Of a DNA stretch of 33,017 nt, positions 26,181 through 33,017 are shown piece by piece (the first letter of the stretch is position 1; every line of letters begins with the position of its first letter). The notes below the pieces were generated by a model that was not told the DNA's origin, did no database searches, and saw nothing but the letters and a program-made list of their open reading frames with translations. The stretch spans positions 1 through 33,017 of the forward strand of contig CADCJM010000031.1 in the NCBI GenBank assembly GCA_902801755.1, read 5' to 3'. A program made the position numbers and the translations under genes. This DNA is from Oscillospiraceae bacterium (GTDB lineage Bacteria; Bacillota; Clostridia; Saccharofermentanales; Saccharofermentanaceae).

Positions 26181-27542
26181 TCACTGTTCGTCCAGATACT
26201 TCTTTACGGTAGCAGGGGCGGGTCCGCCAATAAGGCTCCTGCCTTCAACGCATGTCTTAAGAGAAATTGCATCGTAAACGTCCTTTTCGAAAGCAGGGGA
26301 GAATTCCTTGAGCTTATCGAGGGATACATCGAGCAAAGAAATGCCGTTCTCGATGCAGTAATGAACGAGTTTGCCGGAGATCGCATGAGTCTCACGGAAA
26401 GGAAGTCCCTTCTTAACGAGATAGTCAGCGAGGTCAGTAGCATTGGTAAATCCGCCGAGAGCTGCAGCTTCCATATTGTCCTTGCGGATTGTCATAGTCT
26501 TGATCATGCCGGTGAAAGGAGGGAGGACTGCCTTGATCGTCTCAATGCAGTCAAACATTGCTTCCTGAACTTCCTGCATATCCTTGTTATATGTAAGAGG
26601 CAGCCCCTTCATGATTACGAGAAGTGAGATAAGATCACCGTAAACGCGGCCGGTCTTACCTCTTGTAAGTTCGGCTACGTCAGGATTCTTTTTCTGAGGC
26701 ATCATTGAAGATCCTGTGGAATAAGCATCATCGAGCTCATAGAACTTGAACTCCTGTGAAGCATAAAGGATTATCTCTTCGCTCATTCTGGATAAGTGCA
26801 TCATGAGTATGGAGCATGCTGATGCAAACTCTATTGCAAAGTCTCTGTCAGCAACGCCGTCAAGTGAGCAGAGCGTAACTCCGTTCATTCCAAGCTGCTC
26901 TGCAACAAACTCTCTGTCCAAAGGATATGTTGTGCCGGCAAGAGCACCGGATCCTAAGGGCGAGATGTTCGCTCTGTCTTTTGCAGCGTTGATCCTGTCA
27001 ATATCACGCTTGAACATCTCGATATATGCTGAAAGATAGTGTGCATATGTTATAGGCTGGGCTCTCTGAAGGTGAGTATAACCCGGCATGTATGTCTCCG
27101 TATTAGCTTTTGCGATATCAACGAGAGTATCAAGAAGATTATCTAAAAGCTCGATGATCTCGCCGGCCTCGTCGACCATATAAAGACGCTGGTCCAATGC
27201 AACCTGGTCATTTCTCGATCTGCCGGTATGAAGGCGCTTGCCTGCATCTCCGATACGGTTGGTGAGCTCTTCTTCAATGAACATGTGGATGTCTTCGGCA
27301 TCGGAATCGAAAGTAAGCTTGCCTGATTCAATATCTTCCTTGATCGAGAGAAGGCCGTTCTTAATATCTTCAGCATCCTTTTCTGAGATGACACCCTGCT
27401 TGGCGAGCATCTGGGAATGAGCGATCGAACCTTCGATATCCTGGCTGTACATCTTACAGTCGAAGGGAAGAGAAGAGTTGTAATCATTTACTTCTTTGTC
27501 GGTGGCCTTTTCGAAACGTCCGGCCCACATTTTCTTTGCCAT
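26181..27542 (-). CDS. argH: Argininosuccinate lyase
   Basis: A 453-residue enzyme that splits argininosuccinate into arginine and fumarate, the last step of arginine synthesis. It starts M-W-A-G-R-F-E-K-A-T-D and holds the superfamily signature G-S-S-M-M-P-Q-K-K-N-P-D, with the catalytic Ser in the mobile loop, and the N-terminal T-G-R-S-R-N-D-Q-V-A motif. Length is normal. AAGGAG precedes the ATG at 27542. It begins 4 bases after the stop of an acetyltransferase gene and is the last gene of the minus-strand arginine locus. Confidence 0.97.
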   Translation of the reverse strand: MAKKMWAGRFEKATDKEVNDYNSSLPFDCKMYSQDIEGSIAHSQMLAKQGVISEKDAEDIKNGLLSIKEDIESGKLTFDSDAEDIHMFIEEELTNRIGDAGKRLHTGRSRNDQVALDQRLYMVDEAGEIIELLDNLLDTLVDIAKANTETYMPGYTHLQRAQPITYAHYLSAYIEMFKRDIDRINAAKDRANISPLGSGALAGTTYPLDREFVAEQLGMNGVTLCSLDGVADRDFAIEFASACSILMMHLSRMSEEIILYASQEFKFYELDDAYSTGSSMMPQKKNPDVAELTRGKTGRVYGDLISLLVIMKGLPLTYNKDMQEVQEAMFDCIETIKAVLPPFTGMIKTMTIRKDNMEAAALGGFTNATDLADYLVKKGLPFRETHAISGKLVHYCIENGISLLDVSLDKLKEFSPAFEKDVYDAISLKTCVEGRSLIGGPAPATVKKYLDEQ

Positions 27543-27546
27543 ATAT

Positions 27547-28005
27547 TTACTCCTTTACATAATCAGGATCTATTCTGATCAACTCAGTAAGAGCCTTGTT
27601 TCTGTAATTAAGATCTTCACGGAGCGTAAAGCCCTGCGCTTCCCAGAAAGCGTTGCCGCCCTCGTTTTTCTTGAAAGCAACGAGAAGGACTTTGGTAATT
27701 CCTTCATCCTTAAGGGCTTCAAGCGCAAGAGCTACAAGCTTTTTGCCTATGCCGTACCTTCTGTAATCCGGCGATACGCATGCATGCTGTATTATACCGC
27801 GCCTTCCGTCATGACCACATAATATCACACCAACAATCTTTTCACCGTCAACAGCAACAAAAGAAGTGGAAGGGTTGCGCTTTAAGTACTTTGCGATGCC
27901 TTCTCTTGAATCGTCCTTATTATTCAGACCGTTGCCGCAAAGCACCCAAAGATCGTATGCCTGGGCGTAATCTTCAATATTCATTAACCTGTACGTGATA
28001 TTCAT
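27547..28005 (-). CDS. GNAT-family N-acetyltransferase, next to argH
   Basis: A 152-residue single GNAT domain. The acetyl-CoA site reads V-S-P-D-Y-R-R-Y-G-I-G-K-K-L (R/Q-x-x-G-x-G/A type), followed by V-A-F-K-K-N-E-G-G-N-A-F-W-E-A-Q-G-F. The start at 28005 is set by AAGGAT 8 bases upstream; an in-frame ATG at 28032 lies inside the upstream gene. It is 4 bases from argH and 13 from the other GNAT gene, so translation with argH is very likely linked. The substrate is unknown. The short form and position invite comparison with stand-alone or ArgH-fused acetylglutamate synthases, but no amino-acid-kinase domain is present and the link is only contextual. Confidence 0.88.
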   Translation of the reverse strand: MNITYRLMNIEDYAQAYDLWVLCGNGLNNKDDSREGIAKYLKRNPSTSFVAVDGEKIVGVILCGHDGRRGIIQHACVSPDYRRYGIGKKLVALALEALKDEGITKVLLVAFKKNEGGNAFWEAQGFTLREDLNYRNKALTELIRIDPDYVKE

Positions 28006-28018
28006 AAAGTGATCCTTC

Positions 28019-28453
28019 TTAGGCTTTTGCACCTATCCATTGACACATTCCGCATCCGTAATTCTCGGAAGGACGCTTGATAAAGCCGAACTTCTCATAG
28101 AATTCCTCTTTTCCTGTTGCAGAACTAAGACTTACCATCATCTTGTAACCGGGCTTAAGCCAGCTGTTTATCATGGACATTATCTTTTCCATGATAATCC
28201 TGCCGTAGCCCTGACCCTGATAATCAGGAAGAACGATTACATCAGCAATATAAGCCACATAGCCGTGATCCCAAACGATCCTGCCAAGCGCTATCGGACT
28301 GCCATCTTTCCGCAGGCAGCAGATATGTGAGTTGTTAAGGCCGGCTTCAGCCTCTTCCAAAGGAAACTCGGCCCAGCCGACAGCTTTCCTGAATTCCATG
28401 TATTCTTCAGCTGTAATGTAGTCAGTAAATATTTCATTCATATGCGTCACCAT
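28019..28453 (-). CDS. GNAT-family N-acetyltransferase
   Basis: A 144-residue GNAT domain (140 if it starts at the second ATG, 28441). The acetyl-CoA loop is V-L-P-D-Y-Q-G-Q-G-Y-G-R-I-I-M, followed by F-Y-E-K-F-G-F, the conserved C-terminal motif. It ends G-C-G-M-C-Q-W-I with two nearby Cys. It differs from its neighbour in sequence and is not a recent duplicate. The ribosome binding site is odd: the only GGAGG upstream (28469-28473) lies inside the argG terminator hairpin, 15 bases before the ATG at 28453. The substrate is unknown. Confidence 0.85.
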   Translation of the reverse strand: MVTHMNEIFTDYITAEEYMEFRKAVGWAEFPLEEAEAGLNNSHICCLRKDGSPIALGRIVWDHGYVAYIADVIVLPDYQGQGYGRIIMEKIMSMINSWLKPGYKMMVSLSSATGKEEFYEKFGFIKRPSENYGCGMCQWIGAKA

Positions 28454-28459
28454 AAACAA

Positions 28460-28490
28460 AAGGGGCTGCCTCCACATAAGAGACAGCCCC
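28460..28490 (-). terminator. Terminator after argG
   Basis: On the minus strand GGGGCTGTCTC pairs with GAGGCAGCCCC, with one T-G wobble, around a short loop and followed by TTTTG. It lies just after the argG stop and before the first GNAT gene. It shares the core GGCTGTCTC/GAGGCAGCC with the hairpin after argH. It should reduce transcription into the two GNAT genes and argH unless there is readthrough. Confidence 0.75.
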
Positions 28491-28509
28491 CGGATATTCA
28501 ATCAATAAA

Positions 28510-29724
28510 TCAGAGCAAACCGTTCTTCTGCTTCATCTTAGCATTAACTTTCATAGGGAGACCGAAGCAGTTGATGAATCCGCCTGCATCAGCCTGGTTG
28601 TAAACGTCATCAGCCTCGAAAGTAGCGATCTCAGGATCGTAAAGTGAGAAGGGTGATGTTGTGCCTGCAGGAGTGCAGTTGCCCTTGTAGAGCTTCATCT
28701 TAACTTCACCTGTAACAACTTCCTGTGTCTTATCTACGAAAGCTGAGAGAGCCTCTCTGAGAGGGTGGAACCACTGACCGTAGTATACGAGTTCGGAGAA
28801 CTTCTGAGCTACGAGATCCTTATAGTGGATCGTGTCACGCTCAACTGTGAGGAGCTCAAGCTCTCTGTGAGCTGCGAAAAGGAGTGTTCCGCCGGGAGTC
28901 TCATAAACGCCGCGGCTCTTCATACCAACGAGACGGTTCTCAACGATATCAGCGATACCTACGCCGTTAGCTGCAGCAACCTTGTTGCAGTATCTCAAAA
29001 GATCAGCAGGAGAGAGCTTCTGTCCGTCAACTTCTACAGGGATACCCTTCTCGAACTTGATCGTTACATATGTAGGAGTATCAGGTGCCTTCTCGGGAGA
29101 GACCATGAGCTCAAGGATCTTGTCGAGGTTAGGCTCATTAGCAGGATCTTCAAGATCCATACCCTCGTGAGAGAGGTGCCAGAGGTTCTCGTCCTTGGAA
29201 TAGTTATTCTCTTTTGTAACAGGAACGTCGATTCCACGAGCCTGAGCGTAGTCGATCTCTTCGTCACGTGACTTGATGTCCCAGATTCTCCAGGGAGCAA
29301 GGATCTTCATGTCAGGGTCAAGAGCCTTGATGGAAAGCTCAAATCTTACCTGGTCGTTGCCCTTACCTGTGCAGCCGTGAACGATCGTTGTGCATCCGTT
29401 AGCGTGAGCAGCCTCAACGAAGTGCTTAGCGATAACAGGACGAGCCATGGATGTACCGAGGAGATATTTGCCCTCGTAAACTGCATTAGCCTTAAGAGTA
29501 GGGAAGACGAAGTCAGAAACGAACTCCTCAGAAATGTCTTCGATAATGCACTTGATAGCGCCGCACTTAAGTGCCTTCTTCTCGAGATAGTCGTGATCGA
29601 CACCAACGCCAACCTCTCCGCAGTAAGCTACGACTTCGCAGTCATAGTGCTCAAGGAGCCACGGAATGATGATAGAAGTATCAAGTCCGCCTGAATAAGC
29701 CAGTAAGAATTTTTCTTTTGCCAT
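28510..29724 (-). CDS. argG: Argininosuccinate synthase
   Basis: A 404-residue enzyme that joins citrulline and aspartate using ATP, the step before argH. The ATP P-loop A-Y-S-G-G-L-D-T-S is at residues 9-17, and [13 protein letters not shown], which contacts both substrates, is intact. Length is typical. GGAGG lies 7 bases before the ATG at 29724. A strong promoter and an ARG box lie upstream, so expression should be repressed by an ArgR-type regulator when arginine is plentiful. Confidence 0.97.
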   Translation of the reverse strand: MAKEKFLLAYSGGLDTSIIIPWLLEHYDCEVVAYCGEVGVGVDHDYLEKKALKCGAIKCIIEDISEEFVSDFVFPTLKANAVYEGKYLLGTSMARPVIAKHFVEAAHANGCTTIVHGCTGKGNDQVRFELSIKALDPDMKILAPWRIWDIKSRDEEIDYAQARGIDVPVTKENNYSKDENLWHLSHEGMDLEDPANEPNLDKILELMVSPEKAPDTPTYVTIKFEKGIPVEVDGQKLSPADLLRYCNKVAAANGVGIADIVENRLVGMKSRGVYETPGGTLLFAAHRELELLTVERDTIHYKDLVAQKFSELVYYGQWFHPLREALSAFVDKTQEVVTGEVKMKLYKGNCTPAGTTSPFSLYDPEIATFEADDVYNQADAGGFINCFGLPMKVNAKMKQKNGLL

Positions 29725-29739
29725 AAGGCACCTCCGATT

Positions 29740-29757
29740 TATGAATATTTATGCATA
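29740..29757 (-). promoter_or_regulatory. ARG box (ArgR-type operator) ahead of argG
   Basis: On the minus strand the 18 bases TATGCATAAATATTCATA fit the ARG box consensus TNTGNATWWWWATNCANA at every position. The site lies between the predicted argG promoter and its ribosome binding site, a position suited to repression. No argR gene is in the window. Confidence 0.75.
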
Positions 29758-29777
29758 ACTTTGTATAAACTTCGCAT

Positions 29778-29806
29778 ATCATACACTTGCTCTCTTAACA
29801 AGTCAA
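29778..29806 (-). promoter_or_regulatory. SigA-type promoter of argG
   Basis: On the minus strand TTGACT (29806-29801) and TATGAT (29783-29778) are separated by exactly 17 bases, 54 bases upstream of the argG start codon. The ARG box begins about 20 bases downstream of the -10 element. Confidence 0.85.
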
Positions 29807-29889
29807 CACACAAATTTTAATCTTGGGCTTTTATAAAAGCAAATAAGAATAAAGATTTATTTTTTGTGCATGTTTTCATTATATCCATT

Positions 29890-29918
29890 TTGTAAAAAAG
29901 CCTGATTATGTATACAAT
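29890..29918 (+). promoter_or_regulatory. Probable promoter of the aminotransferase-htpG pair
   Basis: TTGTAA at 29890-29895 and TACAAT at 29913-29918 are spaced by 17 bases, 45 bases before the GTG start. It is divergent from the argG promoter. The intervening AT-rich stretch (29807-29889) holds no other structure I can support, and no CIRCE element is present. Confidence 0.6.
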
Positions 29919-29962
29919 CTTATGTGGCATAATATGCAATTATATATTTCTCAAGGGGATCT

Positions 29963-30838
29963 GTGACTCTAATGGCTTATCCGTTGATGGAACATCTTAT
30001 CGGCAAGGGCTTTCTTTATTGTGGCAAGTATTACAGAGTCTGTTCGGAATTGACCGAATCTCTCCAAAAACCCGTTGATATCAGGATTTACTATGAGACC
30101 GTCAGGGTAAAGGACGGTGTTCTTTTATTCGTTGAAGACCATCTGCAAAGACTCGTAAATTCTGTTAAGGGACTGGAGAACTTCCCGGTCAATACTTCCT
30201 CCATCTTATCTGAAGCATACAGCTTCATCGATATGGACGGCATCAAGGACGGATCTGTAAGAATAGTACTTACTAAAGAAGTTCTACTCATACATCAGGC
30301 TGATATAGCAATTCCGACTGAAGAACAATTCGAAAATGGTATCAATACAAGCATTCTTAACTGGGAACGTAAGACTCCCAATCTTAAGATATTCAGGGGC
30401 GACTACAAGACGACTGTTAATGAGAAGTTCAAACAGGAGAACGAACACGGTCTTCCTTTCGAGCTCGTATTAACAGATAACGAAGGCAGGCTCTATGAGG
30501 GCTCAATGTCCAATCTCTTTGTTATTAGGGACGGCAAGGTCTATTCGGCTCCTGATAATAAGATTCTTATAGGTATAACCAGAAAGAGGGTAATGGAAGC
30601 CCTTAAGCGTTCAGGACTGGAGCTTCAGACGGGCACATTCAGGCCTGAGGAATTGGATCCTTCTTCTGATGCTGTATTTGTAAGCAGCACACCTTTCGAC
30701 ATCCTGCCTGTAAGGTATATGGACGGATATGAATTCAGATCATCTGACAATGAGATATTGAAGATGATCTCTAAGATGTATAAGGAATATACATCTGAAT
30801 ATATCGGCGCTGCAAAGCGCGCTTTGACCGGACAATAA
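29963..30838 (+). CDS. Class IV aminotransferase (BCAT / aminodeoxychorismate lyase-like)
   Basis: A 291-residue pyridoxal-phosphate enzyme of fold type IV. It shows the N-terminal Y-E-T-V-R-V-K-D-G-V-L-L-F-V-E-D-H-L-Q-R with the His-Arg pair, a Lys-containing central segment (L-K-I-F-R-G-D-Y-K-T-T) and the phosphate-side E-G-S-M-S-N-L-F. The Lys that carries the cofactor is not placed with certainty. The GTG at 29963 was chosen because AAGGGG lies just upstream; ATG at 29972 is the alternative. Substrate could be branched-chain amino acids, D-amino acids or aminodeoxychorismate. htpG follows 16 bases on. No folate or leucine gene is adjacent. Confidence 0.85.
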   Translation: MTLMAYPLMEHLIGKGFLYCGKYYRVCSELTESLQKPVDIRIYYETVRVKDGVLLFVEDHLQRLVNSVKGLENFPVNTSSILSEAYSFIDMDGIKDGSVRIVLTKEVLLIHQADIAIPTEEQFENGINTSILNWERKTPNLKIFRGDYKTTVNEKFKQENEHGLPFELVLTDNEGRLYEGSMSNLFVIRDGKVYSAPDNKILIGITRKRVMEALKRSGLELQTGTFRPEELDPSSDAVFVSSTPFDILPVRYMDGYEFRSSDNEILKMISKMYKEYTSEYIGAAKRALTGQ

Positions 30839-30854
30839 TTTGGAGGTGGTATAA

Positions 30855-32789
30855 ATGGAGGCTAAATCAGGAAAGATATCGGTTACGACCGAGAATATTT
30901 TCCCGGTTATCAGACAATGGCTCTATGAAGATAAGGATATCTTTGTAAGAGAATTAGTATCTAACTGTGCGGATGCGATTGCCAAGCACAGAAGGCTCGT
31001 GGAACTCGGCAAGGCTGAGAAGGAGCCGGATACGGCAGATTATAAGATCACTGTTACTTACGATGACGATAACAAGACTATCTCATTTGAAGATAACGGT
31101 ATCGGCATGACAGAGAATGAGGTCGAGAAGTACATCAACCAGATCGCATTCTCCGGCGCACTTGATTTCGTTACAAAGTATCAGCAGGAATCAACTGACA
31201 AGACCGGCATTATCGGTCACTTCGGCTTAGGATTCTATTCAGCATTCATGGTTGCTGATGAGGTTACGATCGATACAAAGAGCTTCATGGAAGATTCTGA
31301 GCCTGTTATATGGAAGTCTAATGACGGCATGGATTATGAGATCCTTCCTTCTGAGAAGAAGAGCAGGGGAACCGTCATCACCTTAAAGCTCTCAGAAGAT
31401 GCCATCAAGATCTTCGATTCTGCAACGATCAGAATGACAATAAGAAAGTACTGCTATTTCGCACCTGCAGATATTTTCTTCGTAGATACCAAGTCTGACA
31501 GACTTCACGAGGAGGCTGAGGAGAAGAGAAAGAAGGAAGCAGAAGAGAAGGGCGAGACATTTACACCTTCACCGGTCTCTTATGTTCCCGTTAACAACAA
31601 GTCACCTCTCTGGACAAAGAAGCCTTCAGAGTGCACAGATTCTGAATACAAGCAGTTCTATCACTCTGTATTTAACGACGGCAGGGATCCTCTGTTCTGG
31701 ATACACCTTAATATGGATTATCCTTTTACACTGCAGGGTATCCTTTATTTCCCTAAGACAGACAATATCTATCAGTCCCTTGAAGGACGCATCAAGATCT
31801 ATAACCACCAGATCTTCGTTGCAGATAATATCGAGGAGATCATTCCTGATTTCCTGTTCCTTCTTCAGGGATGCCTTGACTGCTCGGACCTTCCTTTGAA
31901 CGTATCACGTTCTGCTCTCCAGCAGGATGAATATGTAAAGAAGCTTTCAGGACATATCATCAAGAAGGTCTCGGATAAGCTTAATGATCTTTTCAAGAAG
32001 CAGAGAGAAGACTTTGAGAAGTACTGGTCTGACATCTCCGTATTCGTTAAGTACGGTATGATGAAGGAAGAGAAGTTCTTCGAGAAAGTCGAAAAGATCT
32101 GCCTCTTTAATACCGTTGACGGCAAGTTCAAGACTTTGGAAGAACTCACATCCGAAGATAAGAAGACTGTCCGTTATACAACTGATCCCAAGGCTCAGGC
32201 AGCTTATGTCGAGATGAGCAAAAACGACGGCTATGAAGTAATCGTTATGGATCAGGAGATCGACAATAACTTCATGTCCTATATGGAAATGAAGAAGCCT
32301 GATATCAAGTTCAAGCGTGTTGACTCAGAGCTTTCCGGCAAGGAATCCGATGAAGAGACAAAGAAATCACTTCGTGAGTTCTTCCGTAAGGCAGTAGGTG
32401 ACAGCAAGCTTGATGTTGAAGCTAAGGCGATGGGTAAAGATTCCATGCCGGCTCTTATCCGTGAGTCTGAAGAGAACAGACGTATGCAGGAGATGAGAAA
32501 ACAATATGAGCAGTTTGCGAGGATGACGGCAAAAGACGGAGAAGATCCTTACGCCAAACTTGATGAGATGTTCCCGCTCATACAGGAGCTTGTTATCAAT
32601 ACTGACAGCCCCGTTATCTCAAAGCTTACTGCCATGAAATCGATGGGAACAAAGGAAGAAGAGGCTGACAGACTTGCTCAGCATATATATGATCAGGCTA
32701 AGCTTGCTCACGGTTCTTTGGATAGCGAAGGCCTTCAGAGATTCCTTCAGTATAATTCAGAGCTTCTGGGCAATATGCTTGATAAGTAA
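30855..32789 (+). CDS. htpG: Molecular chaperone HtpG (Hsp90)
   Basis: A 644-residue Hsp90 with its three domains. The N-terminal ATPase shows E-L-V-S-N-C-A-D-A (usually E-L-I-S-N-A-S-D-A), D-N-G-I-G-M-T and G-H-F-G-L-G-F-Y-S-A-F-M. The middle domain carries the catalytic-loop region L-P-L-N-V-S-R-S-A-L-Q-Q, and a C-terminal dimerisation domain follows. A short charged linker near residues 215-235 is rich in Glu and Lys. GGAGG precedes the ATG. It is the second gene after the aminotransferase and ends at a clear terminator. It folds or holds client proteins in the cytoplasm under stress. Confidence 0.96.
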   Translation: MEAKSGKISVTTENIFPVIRQWLYEDKDIFVRELVSNCADAIAKHRRLVELGKAEKEPDTADYKITVTYDDDNKTISFEDNGIGMTENEVEKYINQIAFSGALDFVTKYQQESTDKTGIIGHFGLGFYSAFMVADEVTIDTKSFMEDSEPVIWKSNDGMDYEILPSEKKSRGTVITLKLSEDAIKIFDSATIRMTIRKYCYFAPADIFFVDTKSDRLHEEAEEKRKKEAEEKGETFTPSPVSYVPVNNKSPLWTKKPSECTDSEYKQFYHSVFNDGRDPLFWIHLNMDYPFTLQGILYFPKTDNIYQSLEGRIKIYNHQIFVADNIEEIIPDFLFLLQGCLDCSDLPLNVSRSALQQDEYVKKLSGHIIKKVSDKLNDLFKKQREDFEKYWSDISVFVKYGMMKEEKFFEKVEKICLFNTVDGKFKTLEELTSEDKKTVRYTTDPKAQAAYVEMSKNDGYEVIVMDQEIDNNFMSYMEMKKPDIKFKRVDSELSGKESDEETKKSLREFFRKAVGDSKLDVEAKAMGKDSMPALIRESEENRRMQEMRKQYEQFARMTAKDGEDPYAKLDEMFPLIQELVINTDSPVISKLTAMKSMGTKEEEADRLAQHIYDQAKLAHGSLDSEGLQRFLQYNSELLGNMLDK

Positions 32790-33017
32790 GTAATATTCGT
32801 AATGACAAATAAAATACCTTCCATCATACGGTGGAAGGTATTTTTGTTTCAGACAGGAATCGTGCCCTGTACCGAGCGGAACGCAGACTCTTTCTTTAAC
32901 CTCTTTCATTTCTTGCTGAAATTTTTCGAAAATTTTTTGATATTCTTTTTCTTTTTCTTCCAACCTTTTCTCGAATTCTTTTTTATTTTCTTCTAATTTA
33001 ATTGCGAATTCTTTTTT
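32757..33017 (-). CDS. Partial coiled-coil protein at the window edge
   Basis: An open frame enters from the right edge on the minus strand. Its first 50 codons are almost entirely Lys and Glu, in a heptad-like pattern such as E-F-E-K-R-L-E-E-K-E-K-E-Y-Q-K-I-F, as in a long coiled coil. After about position 32885 the composition changes, and the frame then runs through the htpG terminator and ends 33 bases inside htpG. That tail is unlikely to be conserved, so the true end may be shorter or a frame change may have occurred. The start and family are unseen. Confidence 0.4.
   Translation of the reverse strand, partial: KKEFAIKLEENKKEFEKRLEEKEKEYQKIFEKFQQEMKEVKERVCVPLGTGHDSCLKQKYLPPYDGRYFICHYEYYLLIKHIAQKL
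32811..32845. terminator. Terminator after htpG (possibly bidirectional)
   Basis: ATACCTTCCA and TGGAAGGTAT form a 10-base-pair stem with an eight-base loop, extended by A-T pairs and followed by TTTTTG on the plus strand, 21 bases after the htpG stop. On the minus strand the stem is followed by TTTATTTG, so it could also end a convergent transcript. Confidence 0.85.

Noticed and set aside
27547..28453. Tandem duplication of one acetyltransferase gene
   Set aside because: Apart from the general acetyl-CoA loop the two proteins share little, so they are separate GNAT families.
29725..29962. Possible T-box or riboswitch leader ahead of argG or the aminotransferase
   Set aside because: No T-box core, specifier loop or terminator/antiterminator pair could be found; promoter and ARG box explain the region.

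Overview
The window looks like a low-to-mid G+C chromosome of an anaerobic Bacillota (class Clostridia, order not resolved). Support comes from strong GGAGG-type ribosome binding sites, a CIRCE-controlled groESL operon, a LytR-CpsA-Psr cell-wall protein, clostridial DUF-type genes (DUF4340, DUF5711-like, PFL/DUF711) and an argG/argH locus with an ArgR-type box. The assignment is an inference from gene content.

Positions 1 to about 2860 are foreign: a tailed-phage head module, all on the minus strand. Reading 5'->3' on that strand it holds a minor head (SPP1 gp7 family) segment with a C-terminal ADP-ribosyltransferase domain, a 42-residue gene, a terminator, a Prp-like cysteine protease, a scaffolding protein split over two frames, and the first 197 codons of a major capsid protein that runs off the window. 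The minor head protein has lost its usual N-terminal part. It is instead joined in frame to a host two-component receiver domain that starts at 3231, giving one 512-codon chimeric reading frame. This is the most unusual object in the window. It could be a prophage edge, a genuine fusion or an assembly junction.

Positions 3395-9294 carry galE, an LCP-family cell-wall ligase, groES-groEL behind a clear promoter and CIRCE operator, a two-helix membrane protein and a FatA/FatB-type acyl-ACP thioesterase. Positions 9386-18847 form a tightly packed run of eight genes behind an extended -10 promoter: a GldA/GldF/GldG-like ABC-2 exporter with DUF4340 and DUF5711-like membrane-anchored partners, a CYTH-domain phosphohydrolase and two flavoproteins. 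Positions 18922-22661 hold an ACT-domain protein, its usual partner PFL/DUF711, a membrane protein and a cytoplasmic GH13 glycosidase. Two lipoproteins follow (22742-26112): a WG-repeat-like/propeller protein and an orphan sugar-type solute-binding protein.

Positions 26181-29724 are a minus-strand arginine locus, argG-GNAT-GNAT-argH. argG has a TTGACT-17-TATGAT promoter and an ARG box, and both argG and argH end in near-identical hairpin terminators. Divergently, 29963-32789 encodes a class IV aminotransferase and the Hsp90 chaperone HtpG. At the right edge a lysine/glutamate-rich coiled-coil reading frame enters on the minus strand. No tRNA, rRNA, CRISPR array, insertion sequence or integrase was found. 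No gene-free stretch exceeds 300 bases.
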